A program made the position numbers and the translations under genes. Source: Bacteroides pyogenes (GTDB lineage: Bacteria; Bacteroidota; Bacteroidia; Bacteroidales; Bacteroidaceae). From it: a DNA stretch of 64,000 nt. Shown one piece after another: positions 8,206 to 18,602 of this stretch. Each line of letters begins with the position of its first letter. Position 1 is the first letter of the stretch. Under the pieces are notes generated by a model. It did not search any database and had not been told where the DNA came from. It saw only the letters and a program-made list of their open reading frames with translations. The stretch spans positions 1 to 64,000 of the forward strand of contig NZ_JACIDI010000010.1 of assembly GCF_014196225.1 (NCBI RefSeq). The letters are read 5' to 3'.

Positions 8206-8535
8206 GGTATCACGTATTTTCTTAATTAATTCATATCATTGTTGTTCGGAGACCTCTTACCATAAAGTAAATTGTCTGCAAAGCAGATGTTCGCCTGCGT
8301 TGTTTCGGGCATCCTCGCTAAAACAACGGATGTATTCTTCAGCACCTTTTGCAAATAATAAAAACCCCTCATAGAAGCCTCATCGGAAAGCGCTGCCATC
8401 TTTTGTCCCCTTGCATGATACAGTGTCCCTGCCCTGACATCGCTTTCACCGACAGAGATATGACGTCATAGGCGACAACCTGCTTCCGGACGTTTTGACA
8501 GGTAGACAGCGCAGCAAGCAACGGATATATCACTT
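8206..8535. other. spacer inside the sugar locus
   Basis: This 330-bp gap separates the GH125 stop from the phosphoesterase start, whereas the other gaps in the lower half of the series are 16-54 bp. I see no convincing ORF or promoter. It may hold a processing site or a separate promoter for the phosphoesterase. Confidence 0.3.
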
Positions 8536-9987
8536 TCATAACGGTTGAGATAAAAGACTGGGATATTTCCTGACCGTATGAAGAATCAGTTCGCCGAATA
8601 ATGTGTTTGCCCAAGCAAACCATGGACGGGTGAAAATCGCCGCATCATCCTCGTGAAAAGACTCGTGCATAAAGCCGGTGTCTCCATCCGTATCGCGCAG
8701 TTGCCTCAGGCAAGCACGAACTTCTTCAGGCTCATCCGTTGTAAAGGCTTTCATGATGATACTCATCGGCCAGATATACTTCAGCCCCACATGGGGACCT
8801 CCCACCCCTTCACCCGCTTTTCCTTTAAAGAAGTAAGGATTGTCATCGCTCCATATCATCTTGCGGGTATTCCGATAGACAACATCGTTAAAGGAGCAAT
8901 AGCCAAGATAGGGAGTAGCCAGCAAACTCGGCACATTGGCATCGTCCATGCAGAGGGCGTTGCCGAAACCGTCTACCTCAAAAGCATAGATACGCCCGCA
9001 CACGGGATGATTCACAATTCCGTATTTATGAATCGCTGCATCCACCTCATCTGCCAGAGCAGTACACTCTTTAGCAAATGAGTCGTTTCTAAGAACCTGC
9101 CGCTCTATCTCCGCCAACTGCCGCAACGAAACTACCGCAAACATGTTGGAAGGGATAAAGAAACCGTATTGTGTGGCGTCGTCCGAAGGGCGGAAAGACG
9201 AGACAATCAAGCCTACCGGCTTCACCGGCGCTCCCCACCCGCCGTTTATTTGCGAATCCGTCGGGCGGTCGCAGTTGCGCGTGAAGCTATAAGGTCCCAA
9301 GTTTTGCTTGCGTTGCTGTTCTTTGAAGGTTTTTACCACCAGCTTCATCGCTTCGTGCCACTCTTCACCGAACACTGACACGTCCTGGGTATGCCTCCAA
9401 TAATGATATGCCAACCGAATGGGGTAACACAAAGAGTCCACCTCCCATTTGCGTTCGTGCAGTTCTTTCACCATATGCTGTGTGTGGTCGGTCTCCCAAT
9501 AACTTCCCACCGGTCCGTCATTAAACGCATTGGCATATGGATCTATAAGTATACATTTCGTCTGTCTGTTAATAAGTCCCGCCACCATAAGTCGCAATGG
9601 TTCGTCGTGCTTCATCAAAGGCAGATAGGGCCATACTTGCGCCGAAGAATCGCGCAACCACATGGCGTCAATATCACCCGTGATGACAAAAGTGTCCGGC
9701 TTCCCGTCCTTCAGTTTATACCTGACCGTAGTGTCGAGCGTATTGGGCAGGCAGTTCTCGAACATCCATCTCAACTTTTCATCCTTGATATGAGACTTGA
9801 TCTTTTCAATTACCGCATCCACGGTTTTAGACACAAAGTTCCTTTTCTCTGCTACCGGTCGCAACGAAACATAGTTCAAGCCGGTCTTTTCCGTCGAAGG
9901 CCATACAAGCGAGGGATGGACGGCCATGGCAGCCAAAGCAAGTCCGCCTGTTTTCAGGAACTGACGTCTGGATATTCTATTCTTCAT
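8536..9987 (-). CDS. GH125 exo-alpha-1,6-mannosidase, Tat-type signal
   Basis: GH125 enzymes (formerly DUF1237) release single alpha-1,6-linked mannose with inversion. Conserved blocks are visible in order: [98 protein letters not shown] and [13 protein letters not shown], which should carry the acid and base residues. The length of 483 matches the family. The N-terminus has a twin-arginine motif (SRRQFLK) and a hydrophobic stretch, so export is likely. Together with GH92 it points to an alpha-mannoside substrate such as a high-mannose N-glycan or yeast mannan. Confidence 0.9.
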   Translation of the reverse strand: MKNRISRRQFLKTGGLALAAMAVHPSLVWPSTEKTGLNYVSLRPVAEKRNFVSKTVDAVIEKIKSHIKDEKLRWMFENCLPNTLDTTVRYKLKDGKPDTFVITGDIDAMWLRDSSAQVWPYLPLMKHDEPLRLMVAGLINRQTKCILIDPYANAFNDGPVGSYWETDHTQHMVKELHERKWEVDSLCYPIRLAYHYWRHTQDVSVFGEEWHEAMKLVVKTFKEQQRKQNLGPYSFTRNCDRPTDSQINGGWGAPVKPVGLIVSSFRPSDDATQYGFFIPSNMFAVVSLRQLAEIERQVLRNDSFAKECTALADEVDAAIHKYGIVNHPVCGRIYAFEVDGFGNALCMDDANVPSLLATPYLGYCSFNDVVYRNTRKMIWSDDNPYFFKGKAGEGVGGPHVGLKYIWPMSIIMKAFTTDEPEEVRACLRQLRDTDGDTGFMHESFHEDDAAIFTRPWFAWANTLFGELILHTVRKYPSLLSQPL

Positions 9988-10003
9988 AATTAAAACCTCC
10001 TTC

Positions 10004-11608
10004 TCAATAGATGTGTTTACCCTTTACAACATTTATCTTTTTCTCTTTATCGCCATAGCGCACAAGCAGTTCGAAATCTCCATCGGACTCTACTGTAATA
10101 CGCGGCTCATCGTGCACCGAACGGCGAGGTCCGGCCTTCAGGCTGATGCTTCCTCCAAGCCCAAACGGATAGCGCTCTATCCCGTTCGCTTCCAACAGGT
10201 TCATATCCCAAACAATTTGTTTCTTGGTATAATCTCCGCGAATACCGATGACAAACTCGATGAGACCGGCAATAGGTGGTAGCCCCGTCCACCCCACAAA
10301 ATGGTCTCTTGCCATAAATCCCGGTTCTGCGGCCTCAGGCGCATAATACTCCCAGAAAGTGCCCGTTTTCTTATAAACGTCCAACACCTGCGCATAATGA
10401 TTCAGACAGATTTCTCGCGCCAGCTTTCCGTATCCTTTGCGCACCAGCCCCTGCATCACCATATAATTGGTGCCCGGCCATATGCCGCCTTGCCAGTAGC
10501 GTCCGTTACCCTTGTACTTAGGATGGTCGGCAGACAGAGAAGGCACACGATGTTTACGCTTGAAAGTGGCAGGATTATCCAGTTCTTTTACCATACGCTC
10601 TATCTGTGCCGCGTCCAACACATTGGTGAACAAAGCCCAGTATGCGCCTATCCCTTTGGTTTGGCACAACGTGCCGTCGGCATATTGGTCGTACAGGAAC
10701 CCCGTTTCGTCGTCCCAAAGGTTATCCCGAATATATTGGCTCAACATTTTAGCCTCATCTTCAAGGTCTTCTATCTCTTGCCAGCGCTCCAAATAAAACC
10801 CCATTTCGAGCAATAAGTTAGCCGTAAACAGTTGTTGCAGGTTCGTATCCAACCAAATCATATGTCCGTGACTGTAGATAGGGCTGTACTCCGCCGGAAC
10901 ACGGGGCATGTTATCCATACCAGTACCCCATCCACTTGACCAATACGTGCCATTTCTCCACGTTCTATTCAGCTTGAGCCACCTGTAATAGGCACAAAGT
11001 ACAGGAAATACTTTATGCAGGCGTTCGAGATCGCCAAACTGATGGAAATAGACCATTTCGCACCACGGCATCAGATTAGGTCCTGTGCTCACCGGGTCAT
11101 AGCGTTCGAAGCAATCGGCACCATCGGCTTTTATCTCACGACAAATAAACCCGTCGGGATGCTGCTTTACATAAAAATTATCCAACGTCCGCTGGAAAGG
11201 GAAAAAGAGTGTACCGTAACGGGCAAACATCAATATAAAGGAAGAATCCCACATAAAGATATTGCCGTTATAAGCCGTATCCAAATAACTCGAAACAAAG
11301 CCCGAACCAGGTTGAGGGGCACAAATATGCCCGATAGCCGTTTCCCATGCCTTCCAATACATCTCCAATTCTTTGTCATGCCCCTCCCAAATAGGATTGG
11401 GTAATATACGCCGGGCTTCCTCAAAGCTTTTCGGCTCAATGGTTTCAGGTTTTGCCACACGATACTCGTTCTCAGAGACCAAGGGTTCTTTCACATACGT
11501 ATTCTTATAGGGTAAATGATATTTTTCATTATTACCGCTACTTTGAGCTTTCAGCGCAAAGCTTGCAGCCAAAGGTAGCAAGCTTGCCAACAAAACACGT
11601 TTCAACAT
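10004..11608 (-). CDS. GH63-like (alpha/alpha)6-barrel glycoside hydrolase
   Basis: A signal peptide (about 1-21) precedes a glucosidase-I/trehalase-type barrel. The block [13 protein letters not shown] (Asp about 232) fits the general acid, and [10 protein letters not shown] (Glu about 420) fits the general base of this clan. Other blocks are [30 protein letters not shown] and [18 protein letters not shown]63 members remove terminal alpha-linked glucose or act on mannosylglycerate and related glycosides. In this locus it may trim a glucose cap or another alpha-linked sugar from a mannose-rich glycan. The assignment to GH63 rather than a neighbouring clan-G family is by eye. It starts 16 bp upstream of the GH125 gene's start side, so the two are surely cotranscribed. 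Confidence 0.75.
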   Translation of the reverse strand: MLKRVLLASLLPLAASFALKAQSSGNNEKYHLPYKNTYVKEPLVSENEYRVAKPETIEPKSFEEARRILPNPIWEGHDKELEMYWKAWETAIGHICAPQPGSGFVSSYLDTAYNGNIFMWDSSFILMFARYGTLFFPFQRTLDNFYVKQHPDGFICREIKADGADCFERYDPVSTGPNLMPWCEMVYFHQFGDLERLHKVFPVLCAYYRWLKLNRTWRNGTYWSSGWGTGMDNMPRVPAEYSPIYSHGHMIWLDTNLQQLFTANLLLEMGFYLERWQEIEDLEDEAKMLSQYIRDNLWDDETGFLYDQYADGTLCQTKGIGAYWALFTNVLDAAQIERMVKELDNPATFKRKHRVPSLSADHPKYKGNGRYWQGGIWPGTNYMVMQGLVRKGYGKLAREICLNHYAQVLDVYKKTGTFWEYYAPEAAEPGFMARDHFVGWTGLPPIAGLIEFVIGIRGDYTKKQIVWDMNLLEANGIERYPFGLGGSISLKAGPRRSVHDEPRITVESDGDFELLVRYGDKEKKINVVKGKHIY

Positions 11609-11630
11609 TGTAGGTTCTTTTTTAAAAATT

Positions 11631-12767
11631 CTACAGATCGAGTAAACTCTTTATCTTATCGAAAATGGCCGTATTCTCATAAATTCCGGTAAATACTTCC
11701 GCACCGGGACCAAACGCATAGACGGGAACCATGACGCCGCTATGCCCGCCCGTGGAGAAATTGCACACTATCTTTCCCGCTTTTAGGTCTCCGTCTACCA
11801 ACGTCAGTCCGCCCGTTTCATGGTCAGCAGTGACCACGACCAATGTTTCCCCATCTTTAGCAGCCCATTCATATACTGCACCAATCGTTCGGTCGAAATC
11901 GTGTGTCTCCTGCATCAGCAAGTCAAGATCGTTGAAATGGGCGTAATCGTCCAACTGCGAGCCTTCTATCATCATAAAGAATCCCTTCTTATTGCGGTTC
12001 AACAGTTCAATGCCTTTTAACGACGCGCGAGCCAGCAGGTCGCTGCGTTCGGCCGGAAGGGGGGTGTCCACCGGATAAGGGACGGCAAACACTTTCCCCT
12101 TGGTCACAGCGGCCAGCTCGTCCCAACTGCGAGGTGTCTGAAAACCTTTGGCACGCAACTCGTCGAACAAATTCCTCCCGTCTTCTCGATTCTCGAAGAG
12201 CTGGGCACCGCCGCCAAACACATAGTCGATGTTGCAGTTTACATAGTCCGCCACAATCTCCGCCTCCGCATTCCTGTCGGTATTATGGCAACAGAAATCG
12301 GCAGGTGTGGCATCCCACAGACGACAAGTTACGGCCATGCCGGTTGCCTTTCCTTTGGCGGAGGCCAATTCAATCAACGACTTCAACGGACGTCCCAGCA
12401 TATCCACCCCCACATAATGATAGTTTGTTTTTTGTCCCGTGGCTATGGCCGTGCCGCCTGCTCCCGAATCAGTAATCAGCCGATCGGCACAATATGTTTT
12501 CGACAACCCCACAGCCTTGCTGTTGTCCAAGAAAAGCTTTCCTCGATTGGCTGTCCATGCAGAATATACGTGCATCAGGCTCATGCCATCACCAATCATC
12601 AGAATCACGTTTTTTATCTTCTTCCCTTGAGGAGAGACTATTTTTGCTACTTCATACGGTTGTTCCAATACATATGTCTGCTCCTTGTCCCGGCATTCTT
12701 GACCAGATACAGGCAAACATGCCATAACCGAAAGAGCAAAAATACAGATTCGTACTAATTTACTCAT
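11631..12767 (-). CDS. secreted alkaline phosphatase (PhoA family)
   Basis: The enzyme removes phosphate from monoesters with a two-zinc, one-magnesium site and a serine nucleophile. Motifs in order: ILMIGDGM (D60), ITDSGAGGTAIATG (nucleophile S101), MMIEGSQLDDYAH (E268, D273, H277), VVTADHETGG (D315, H316) and STGGHSGVMVPVYAFG (H342). The nucleophile block has GAGG where the E. coli enzyme has AASA, as seen in other PhoA subgroups. An N-terminal hydrophobic segment (about 1-22) marks export. Its place between the EEP phosphatase and the GH63-like gene suggests it dephosphorylates sugars or glycan ends released by the locus. Confidence 0.9.
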   Translation of the reverse strand: MSKLVRICIFALSVMACLPVSGQECRDKEQTYVLEQPYEVAKIVSPQGKKIKNVILMIGDGMSLMHVYSAWTANRGKLFLDNSKAVGLSKTYCADRLITDSGAGGTAIATGQKTNYHYVGVDMLGRPLKSLIELASAKGKATGMAVTCRLWDATPADFCCHNTDRNAEAEIVADYVNCNIDYVFGGGAQLFENREDGRNLFDELRAKGFQTPRSWDELAAVTKGKVFAVPYPVDTPLPAERSDLLARASLKGIELLNRNKKGFFMMIEGSQLDDYAHFNDLDLLMQETHDFDRTIGAVYEWAAKDGETLVVVTADHETGGLTLVDGDLKAGKIVCNFSTGGHSGVMVPVYAFGPGAEVFTGIYENTAIFDKIKSLLDL

Positions 12768-12821
12768 AGTAAAAAAACATTTATATAATAGATTATCTAC
12801 ATTTTACTCAAGCGTCACCTA

Positions 12822-13685
12822 TCATTCGACAGTGACCAATACGGGAGCATGGTCAGACAGAAAAGCTCCGTTCTCGGTTTCGGCCAGCACACCATACCTC
12901 AGCACCTTCAAGCCATTGCGCACAAACACGTAATCAATCAAAGGACGGTCGTTATAGGGTATTTCTCCAAAATCATGAAAACTCCATGCTGGACCATACA
13001 CTACGGGAGATAACCGTCGTGCATCGTCCAAATGCTTGGGATTGTCAACATCGGTCACATGACGGATAACGTCCGAATCAGGCACGGAGTTGAAATCTCC
13101 AGTCACAACGACAGGCCATCCACCACTCAATTCACTCACCCTATCTAAGATAAGCTTTATTCCTTCGCGGCGTGCAACCACTCCCACATGGTCCAAATGT
13201 GTATTCAGTATAAAATATCCCCTGCCCGTCACTTTGTCTTGTAGTTTCACCCACGAAGCCATGCGCTCACAAGCCCCGTCCCAGCCTTTGGAACCAGGTG
13301 TCTCGGGTGCTTCGCTCAGCCAGAAGTGCCCGACGTCGAGCAGCGCAAACCGACTTTTCCTATACCAAAGCGCTGCATATTCGCCTTTTTCTTTCCCATC
13401 TTCACGGCCAACACCTACCGCTTCATAGTCAGGCAGATGTTGTTTCAGGTCCTCTAACTGATTGTGTAGCACCTCCTGTGTGCCCAGCACGTCCACATCG
13501 TAAAAGCGAACGGCATTTGCCACACGGTCCTTCCGATATTTCCAGTTGTTCAAACTATCATTCGGATTGTCATACCGGATATTGAAAGACATTATATTGA
13601 CAGGTTCCGAATCAGACGCTTGCTGCTTCACTTGTCCGCACGAAGCGAAGAGGAATGGTAACAGTAATAATTTTTTTTTCATCAT
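12822..13685 (-). CDS. EEP-superfamily phosphatase, probable lipoprotein
   Basis: The endonuclease/exonuclease/phosphatase fold is clear: IMSFNIRYD (Asn), VLGTQEV (Glu), NTHLDHVG (Asp and His), VTGDFNSVP (Asp, Asn), IDYVFV and LSDHAPVLV (Asp, His). LLLLPFLFASCG looks like a lipobox with Cys16, so the protein is probably tethered to the periplasmic or outer membrane. Secreted proteins of this type in Bacteroides sugar loci are poorly characterised; relatives cleave phosphomonoesters and phosphodiesters, including lipid and sugar phosphates. It lies between GH92 (19 bp) and the alkaline phosphatase (54 bp). Confidence 0.85.
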   Translation of the reverse strand: MMKKKLLLLPFLFASCGQVKQQASDSEPVNIMSFNIRYDNPNDSLNNWKYRKDRVANAVRFYDVDVLGTQEVLHNQLEDLKQHLPDYEAVGVGREDGKEKGEYAALWYRKSRFALLDVGHFWLSEAPETPGSKGWDGACERMASWVKLQDKVTGRGYFILNTHLDHVGVVARREGIKLILDRVSELSGGWPVVVTGDFNSVPDSDVIRHVTDVDNPKHLDDARRLSPVVYGPAWSFHDFGEIPYNDRPLIDYVFVRNGLKVLRYGVLAETENGAFLSDHAPVLVTVE

Positions 13686-13704
13686 GACAATCTATTTTTA
13701 CGCG

Positions 13705-16638
13705 TTATTCCACAAACAAGACAGAAGCGGGAACAGGCTCCATTTCCTTTGCCGAAGGTCGCTTCCAAGCCCAACTGAAATGTTCCCCTTCATAATCTTC
13801 AAAATAATAAATCCGGAACGAATGGAATCCCTTTTTCAAAGCTATCCATCCGTCGGCAGTGATGGCCGCATGCGAGCCGTCGTTATTCACCACCAACTTG
13901 CCATTGATATACAGCACACTGCCATCGTCCGAAGACGTACGAAAAGCATAAACCCCGTCTTCAGGCACATTAATCAGCCCCGTGAAGACATATCCGAAAT
14001 GGTCTTCCCGTTTGGCATTTGCAATGGAAGGCTTCGCCATGACTCCCTGTTCCAACAACGGTGTTTTTTCAATATCTTCCACCGTCCGGTAGTTTCCTTC
14101 ATAGTATCTATAGGTTGTGCCGTTCTTTGCGGGCGATACGGAAAGCGGCTTTTTCAGTTCGGCTTTAACGGCCGCTATCCACAGCGTTCTGCTCGGTAAA
14201 TAGCCGTCTTTAAATCCTTTCGCTTTTATTTGCAAGCTCTTATCCACCTCAAAAGGCCTTTCATAGAGTGGAGCATCTCTAGTGGGTTCGCTTCCGTCCA
14301 AGGTATATCTGATTTCTGCCCCGCGGGTGGTTGTGGCAAGCGTCACCATTATTCTATCCGAAAACAGATTCAGGTCCTTATCAACATAAGGAACAGATAC
14401 CACATTCTCTTTGGTATAAGAGTAGGGAGCGGCTTCCGCCGAAATCCCTCTTTTTTTATCAGGCTTGTCAGACAGCGTAAAGCGCAACTCTCCCCCACCT
14501 ATCAATTGTTCATAAGTGATAAAATTCTGTTCTATCGCTTCACCGTTCAGTTCCACCTTGCTGATATACCTATTTCCTTCGGGATTATTGGCCGAAACAG
14601 TCAGCGTCTTTCCGTTGGCCAATGTGATGACGGCTTTCTCAAACAAGGGAGACGTCAACGCAAACTCATTGCTTCCAGGACATACGGCATAAAAGCCCAA
14701 AGCGGAAAAAATATACCATGCCGACATCTGCCCGCAATCTTCGTTGCCGCTGATCCCCTCCGGGGTAGAACGATACATCTCGCGCAGCAAGCGACGCGTT
14801 AGCTCCTGCGTTTTCCACGGTTGCCCCACGTAGTTGTACAGATAAGCGATGTGGTGGCTCGGCTCATTTCCGTGGGCATATTGCCCTATCAGCCCTGTAA
14901 TATCTGACAGTTCACCTTCCACTTTGGAGTCAGCCGTGAATATTGAATCAAGCGCGGTGATAAAGTCGTCCTTGCCTCCGAACAATTGCACCATACCGTT
15001 CACATCATGGGGCACAAAAAAGCGGTATTGCCAGGCAGTAGCCTCTGTGTAGGCACGCCCCACCTCGAACGGATTGAACGGTGTTTCCCAGTTGCCGTCC
15101 ATCCGCTTGCCGCGAAAAAATCCACTACCTCCGTCAAACACATGGATATAATTTTGAGAACGTTCGATGTACTTTTCATAAATATCCTTTCTCCCCATCT
15201 CTTGAGCCATGCGCGCAATGCACCAATCGTCATAGGCGAACTCAAGCAGGCAAGAAACAGACTCTTTCTTGATATTCGAAGGAATAAAACCGTATTTGAT
15301 ATAATAATCCGCTCCTTTCTTATTCTTTTCGGAGGAAACCATCATAGCTTCCAATGCTTTTTCGACGTCAAAGCCTCTTATTCCTTTCAAATAAGCGTCG
15401 GCTATGACAGAAACTGCATGATAGCCTATCATCGTCTCCGTTTCTCCCGCAGAAAGCGGCCAAATAGGCAGCTCACCCGAAGCATCGTATATATCCAGAA
15501 AAGAATGAATCATATCATTGACCAGTGTAGTGTCTATCAATGTCATCAAAGGGTTCCATGCGCGAAAGGTGTCCCAAAGGGAAAAAGTAGAGTAGTGCAC
15601 CTTGCCTTTAGGAAGTTGCCCTATCTGCATGTTGTGGCGGCGATATTCGCCGTTGACATCGCTCACCGTATTGGGCACAACCATGGCATGATACATGGCA
15701 GTGTAAAAATTTCTCTGTTCATCCGCACTACCTCCCTCCACCACAATGGACGAAAGTACCCGCTCCCACTCTTTCCGGGCAGCGGCACACACGGCATCAA
15801 AATCAAAGCCTTTCACCTCGTGTTCCAGATTAGCACGCGCATTTTCCACGCTAACCAAGGATAATCCCACTTTAGCTATGACGGGTTCTTTGTCTTCAGT
15901 GTCAAATGTCAACACCGCTTGAAGATGGGTGCCTTCGGACTTCGTGCCGACACTTACTGGCTTACCATCCTGCACCAATACCACCGTTCGGAAAGGTTTG
16001 GAGAACCGGGCTGCAAAATACACGTATTGGTTATCTGTCCATCCCCTAGTTCTTCGCATGCCCGTAATTTCGTTAACGGCAGTTTGTTCCAGCACAGCTT
16101 CATAAATGCGTTCGTTATCAAGCAAGTGGGCTAAATCTATTATGACAACAGTCGGTTTGCCCAAAGGAAATGTATAACGGTGCATGCCCACACGTGCGGT
16201 AGCTGTCAGCTCAGCCTTTATACCCTCGTCTTTCAGCACCACGGAGTAGTAACCCGCCGATGCTTTTTCATCGCGGTGGGAAAAGGCTGCAGGCCGATAA
16301 AGCGCTTTCTCGTCAGTCAAATCGGGTTCTTGCGTGGTGGGGCGAAACAACACATCGCCCAAGTCGATGCAGCCGGTTCCGCTAAGGTGGGTGTGCGAAA
16401 AGCCTTTCAAGGAGGTATCGTCATAATGATATCCCGAGCAGGCGTCCCAATTTCCCGCACGAGTGTCAGGGCTCAGTTGCACCGCGCCGAAAGGCACCGT
16501 GGCTCCCGGATAGGTATGCCCGTGAAACCCTGTTCCGATAAAGGGATCCACATAGTCAACGGGAGACAGCTTGCCGGTGGTGCAAGATTCACATCCGAGC
16601 CATGCAGTAAGAAGACATATCAGGTATCTCTGTTTCAT
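13705..16638 (-). CDS. GH92 alpha-mannosidase with CHB_HEX_C-like and PA14-like C-terminal domains
   Basis: GH92 enzymes are calcium-dependent inverting exo-alpha-mannosidases. Visible blocks are YVDPFIGTGFHGHTYPGATVPFGAVQLSPD, GYHYDD...GFSHTHLSGTG, SLWDTFRAWNPLMTLID, SAGETETMIGYHAVSV, AYTEATAWQYRFFVPHD (acid Glu kept), GNEPSHHIAYLYNYVGQPWKT and GNEDCGQMSAWYIFSALGFY (base region). The core ends near residue 740. A domain with ATTTRGAEIRYTLDGSEPT follows, and then a PA14-like module (SSDDGSVLYINGKLVVNNDGSH). ATG at 16638 gives MKQRYLICLLTAWLGC, a signal sequence; the ORF is open to 16680. The 303 bp between this gene and SusD show no ORF. EATAWQY replaces the common EGNAWQY, which may affect linkage choice. 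Confidence 0.9.
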   Translation of the reverse strand: MKQRYLICLLTAWLGCESCTTGKLSPVDYVDPFIGTGFHGHTYPGATVPFGAVQLSPDTRAGNWDACSGYHYDDTSLKGFSHTHLSGTGCIDLGDVLFRPTTQEPDLTDEKALYRPAAFSHRDEKASAGYYSVVLKDEGIKAELTATARVGMHRYTFPLGKPTVVIIDLAHLLDNERIYEAVLEQTAVNEITGMRRTRGWTDNQYVYFAARFSKPFRTVVLVQDGKPVSVGTKSEGTHLQAVLTFDTEDKEPVIAKVGLSLVSVENARANLEHEVKGFDFDAVCAAARKEWERVLSSIVVEGGSADEQRNFYTAMYHAMVVPNTVSDVNGEYRRHNMQIGQLPKGKVHYSTFSLWDTFRAWNPLMTLIDTTLVNDMIHSFLDIYDASGELPIWPLSAGETETMIGYHAVSVIADAYLKGIRGFDVEKALEAMMVSSEKNKKGADYYIKYGFIPSNIKKESVSCLLEFAYDDWCIARMAQEMGRKDIYEKYIERSQNYIHVFDGGSGFFRGKRMDGNWETPFNPFEVGRAYTEATAWQYRFFVPHDVNGMVQLFGGKDDFITALDSIFTADSKVEGELSDITGLIGQYAHGNEPSHHIAYLYNYVGQPWKTQELTRRLLREMYRSTPEGISGNEDCGQMSAWYIFSALGFYAVCPGSNEFALTSPLFEKAVITLANGKTLTVSANNPEGNRYISKVELNGEAIEQNFITYEQLIGGGELRFTLSDKPDKKRGISAEAAPYSYTKENVVSVPYVDKDLNLFSDRIMVTLATTTRGAEIRYTLDGSEPTRDAPLYERPFEVDKSLQIKAKGFKDGYLPSRTLWIAAVKAELKKPLSVSPAKNGTTYRYYEGNYRTVEDIEKTPLLEQGVMAKPSIANAKREDHFGYVFTGLINVPEDGVYAFRTSSDDGSVLYINGKLVVNNDGSHAAITADGWIALKKGFHSFRIYYFEDYEGEHFSWAWKRPSAKEMEPVPASVLFVE

Positions 16639-16941
16639 TTTAACAAACATTAAAAATACAAAAAATATCGTTGGCCTCATTATCCGTCAAAGCTAATATC
16701 TGCCGTATTAATTTCTATCAAAAAACGGAAACGGGCACCTCTGCCCTCTGTGACATGTGGAAAGTACATGAACCGTACCTTCGTCATATCAGCAGAAAAG
16801 GCAATAATCGAGGAGAACAGATAAAATTGACGAGAAAAACTGCAAGAGCCAATACTAACAGATATATCGACCCTTGCAGACAAGCCCAATGGCAATGATC
16901 TGTTTCTCTCTATTTCATATTAAAGACTCCAATGGAGCACA

Positions 16942-18582
16942 TCAATTATAACCTTCATTTTGTTTTAACCTGCCGTTCGAGTTTACCACCTGTTGGGAAG
17001 GATAAGGAAACACAATCATGTAATCTTTATAGGCTACCTTGTCTTTGTAATCCTTATAATCCTCCACCTTGTATGAGGAGGTGGGGTCCTGACGATTCTC
17101 GTAATGACGAGCTTTCGGGTGGGCATTCAGTTCGGCCGCCGCCAAGGCTTTGATTTCCGCATTGCCGGAACGATGCCAACGCTTCAAGTCGAACAAATGA
17201 TCAGTAAACTCAAAAGCCAGTTCACAACGGCGTTCATGATACAAATCGGCCATGGTAGCCTCGCCTGCCAGCAAGATAAGCTTGGAACGCTTGCGAATGC
17301 GATTCAAATCGGTAGTTGCCTTACCTGCTTGTCCGGTCATCAAATAAGCCTCGGCACGGAACAGCAGCATTTCCGCAAAACGAATGATGGGGAAATTAAT
17401 GCGGGCGGTGGGCCAGTCTCCGTTGGTGTTGATATATCCCTGTTCGGCGGCATCTGCATGTTTGAAAGGATCCATGTACTTATTGATCATAAATCCCGAC
17501 TCGATATCCGAAGTCGACCAGAACACGCGAGTTTCCCCTAACAACTGAAACTCTTGTCCGTACTCCAGAATGGTGCGCACTAATCGGTCGTTTCCCTCAC
17601 CATCCTTCAGCATCTCGGCATAGATATCATAAGAAGGCTTGTTCTGTCCCCATCCGTTGTATTTTCCCCAAGCCTTATTTTCAAGAATCACACCCGGGAA
17701 TTCAGAACCTCCGCCGGTGGATCCGCCATTCCCGGGAATGGTCCACAGATATTCCTTGTTCCAAAAGTCGGCAAAATCAGAAGAGAATACTTGTGCAAAT
17801 GTGTCAGCCAAATCACGACTATAGGTACTTTCAAGCTCGTTTACCTGGGCAATTACATTGTTCCACTGCGTGGCATCCCATGTAGCCCAGTAGGCATACA
17901 CTTTTGCCTTGAAAGCCACCGCGGCAGCATCGTGGGCGCGTCCTTTGTCATCGACACCGTATTCTTCGAATCTCGGGAGATTCTCCATGGCCTTATCCAT
18001 GTCTTCGATAATGTATTTATAGTTGTCGATAACGGATTTTTGCTGTGGCGGAATGGAATAATATTCGCTTTGAGTATTATAATCTTCGTAGCGAATGAAC
18101 GGTACGCCCTGCTTGTCCGTTCCGTAACGATAGGCTATCAAAAAGTGTGCCCAACCGCGGGTAAAATAGGCTTCGCCCAGACTGCGCTTCTCAATGGCGC
18201 TCAAGCCGGTGCCGGCCGATTTGTCCAGCAACTGCTTGATGACATAATTGGAACGTGCCATCACTATATATAATCTTTCAAAAACCGTTTTCAACGGTGA
18301 CTCGTCTCCCGTATATTTCAGCGTGGCAAGAGAGGGATACCCGCGCGTCTTTCCCCAAACCACATCACATGCCGCTCCTTGCTCCCAGAACAGCTCACGG
18401 CCGTACACCGCCTCTTGATGAAACCTCTCGTACAAAGCGTCGATTGCATCGATAGATTGCTGGTCGCTGGTAAAATAAGTATTGACGGTAGCGTCTCCCT
18501 CGGGTTGCACATCCAGAAAATTGCTGCATGAGCCCAACAGTAATGCCAAGGGTATCATTATGTAAAAAATATATTTTTTCAT
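16942..18582 (-). CDS. susD-like: SusD-like glycan-binding lipoprotein
   Basis: SusD-like proteins sit over SusC transporters and capture oligosaccharides at the cell surface. ATG at 18582 gives MKKYIFYIMIPLALLLGSC with a clear lipobox (Cys about 19). The start 93 bp upstream would place codons before the signal and overlap SusC, so it is rejected. TPR-type segments follow (SLGEAYFTRGWAHFLIAYRYG; HDAAAVAFKAKVYAYWA; RFAEMLLFRAEAYLMTGQAGKATTDLNRIRKRS), with the typical late ERRCELAFEFTDHLFDLKRW block. Length 546 is normal. It lies 20 bp after SusC and should be coexpressed with it. Confidence 0.93.
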   Translation of the reverse strand: MKKYIFYIMIPLALLLGSCSNFLDVQPEGDATVNTYFTSDQQSIDAIDALYERFHQEAVYGRELFWEQGAACDVVWGKTRGYPSLATLKYTGDESPLKTVFERLYIVMARSNYVIKQLLDKSAGTGLSAIEKRSLGEAYFTRGWAHFLIAYRYGTDKQGVPFIRYEDYNTQSEYYSIPPQQKSVIDNYKYIIEDMDKAMENLPRFEEYGVDDKGRAHDAAAVAFKAKVYAYWATWDATQWNNVIAQVNELESTYSRDLADTFAQVFSSDFADFWNKEYLWTIPGNGGSTGGGSEFPGVILENKAWGKYNGWGQNKPSYDIYAEMLKDGEGNDRLVRTILEYGQEFQLLGETRVFWSTSDIESGFMINKYMDPFKHADAAEQGYINTNGDWPTARINFPIIRFAEMLLFRAEAYLMTGQAGKATTDLNRIRKRSKLILLAGEATMADLYHERRCELAFEFTDHLFDLKRWHRSGNAEIKALAAAELNAHPKARHYENRQDPTSSYKVEDYKDYKDKVAYKDYMIVFPYPSQQVVNSNGRLKQNEGYN

Positions 18583-18602
18583 ATTTATTTCGCTTTTGAT
18601 GA

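Noticed and set aside
8369-8623. 84-codon minus-strand ORF overlapping the GH125 end
   Set aside because: It is out of frame with GH125, which ends naturally, and shows no protein features.
16680-16898. Small ORFs on both strands upstream of GH92
   Set aside because: They are mirror shadows in an intergenic region with no recognised motif.
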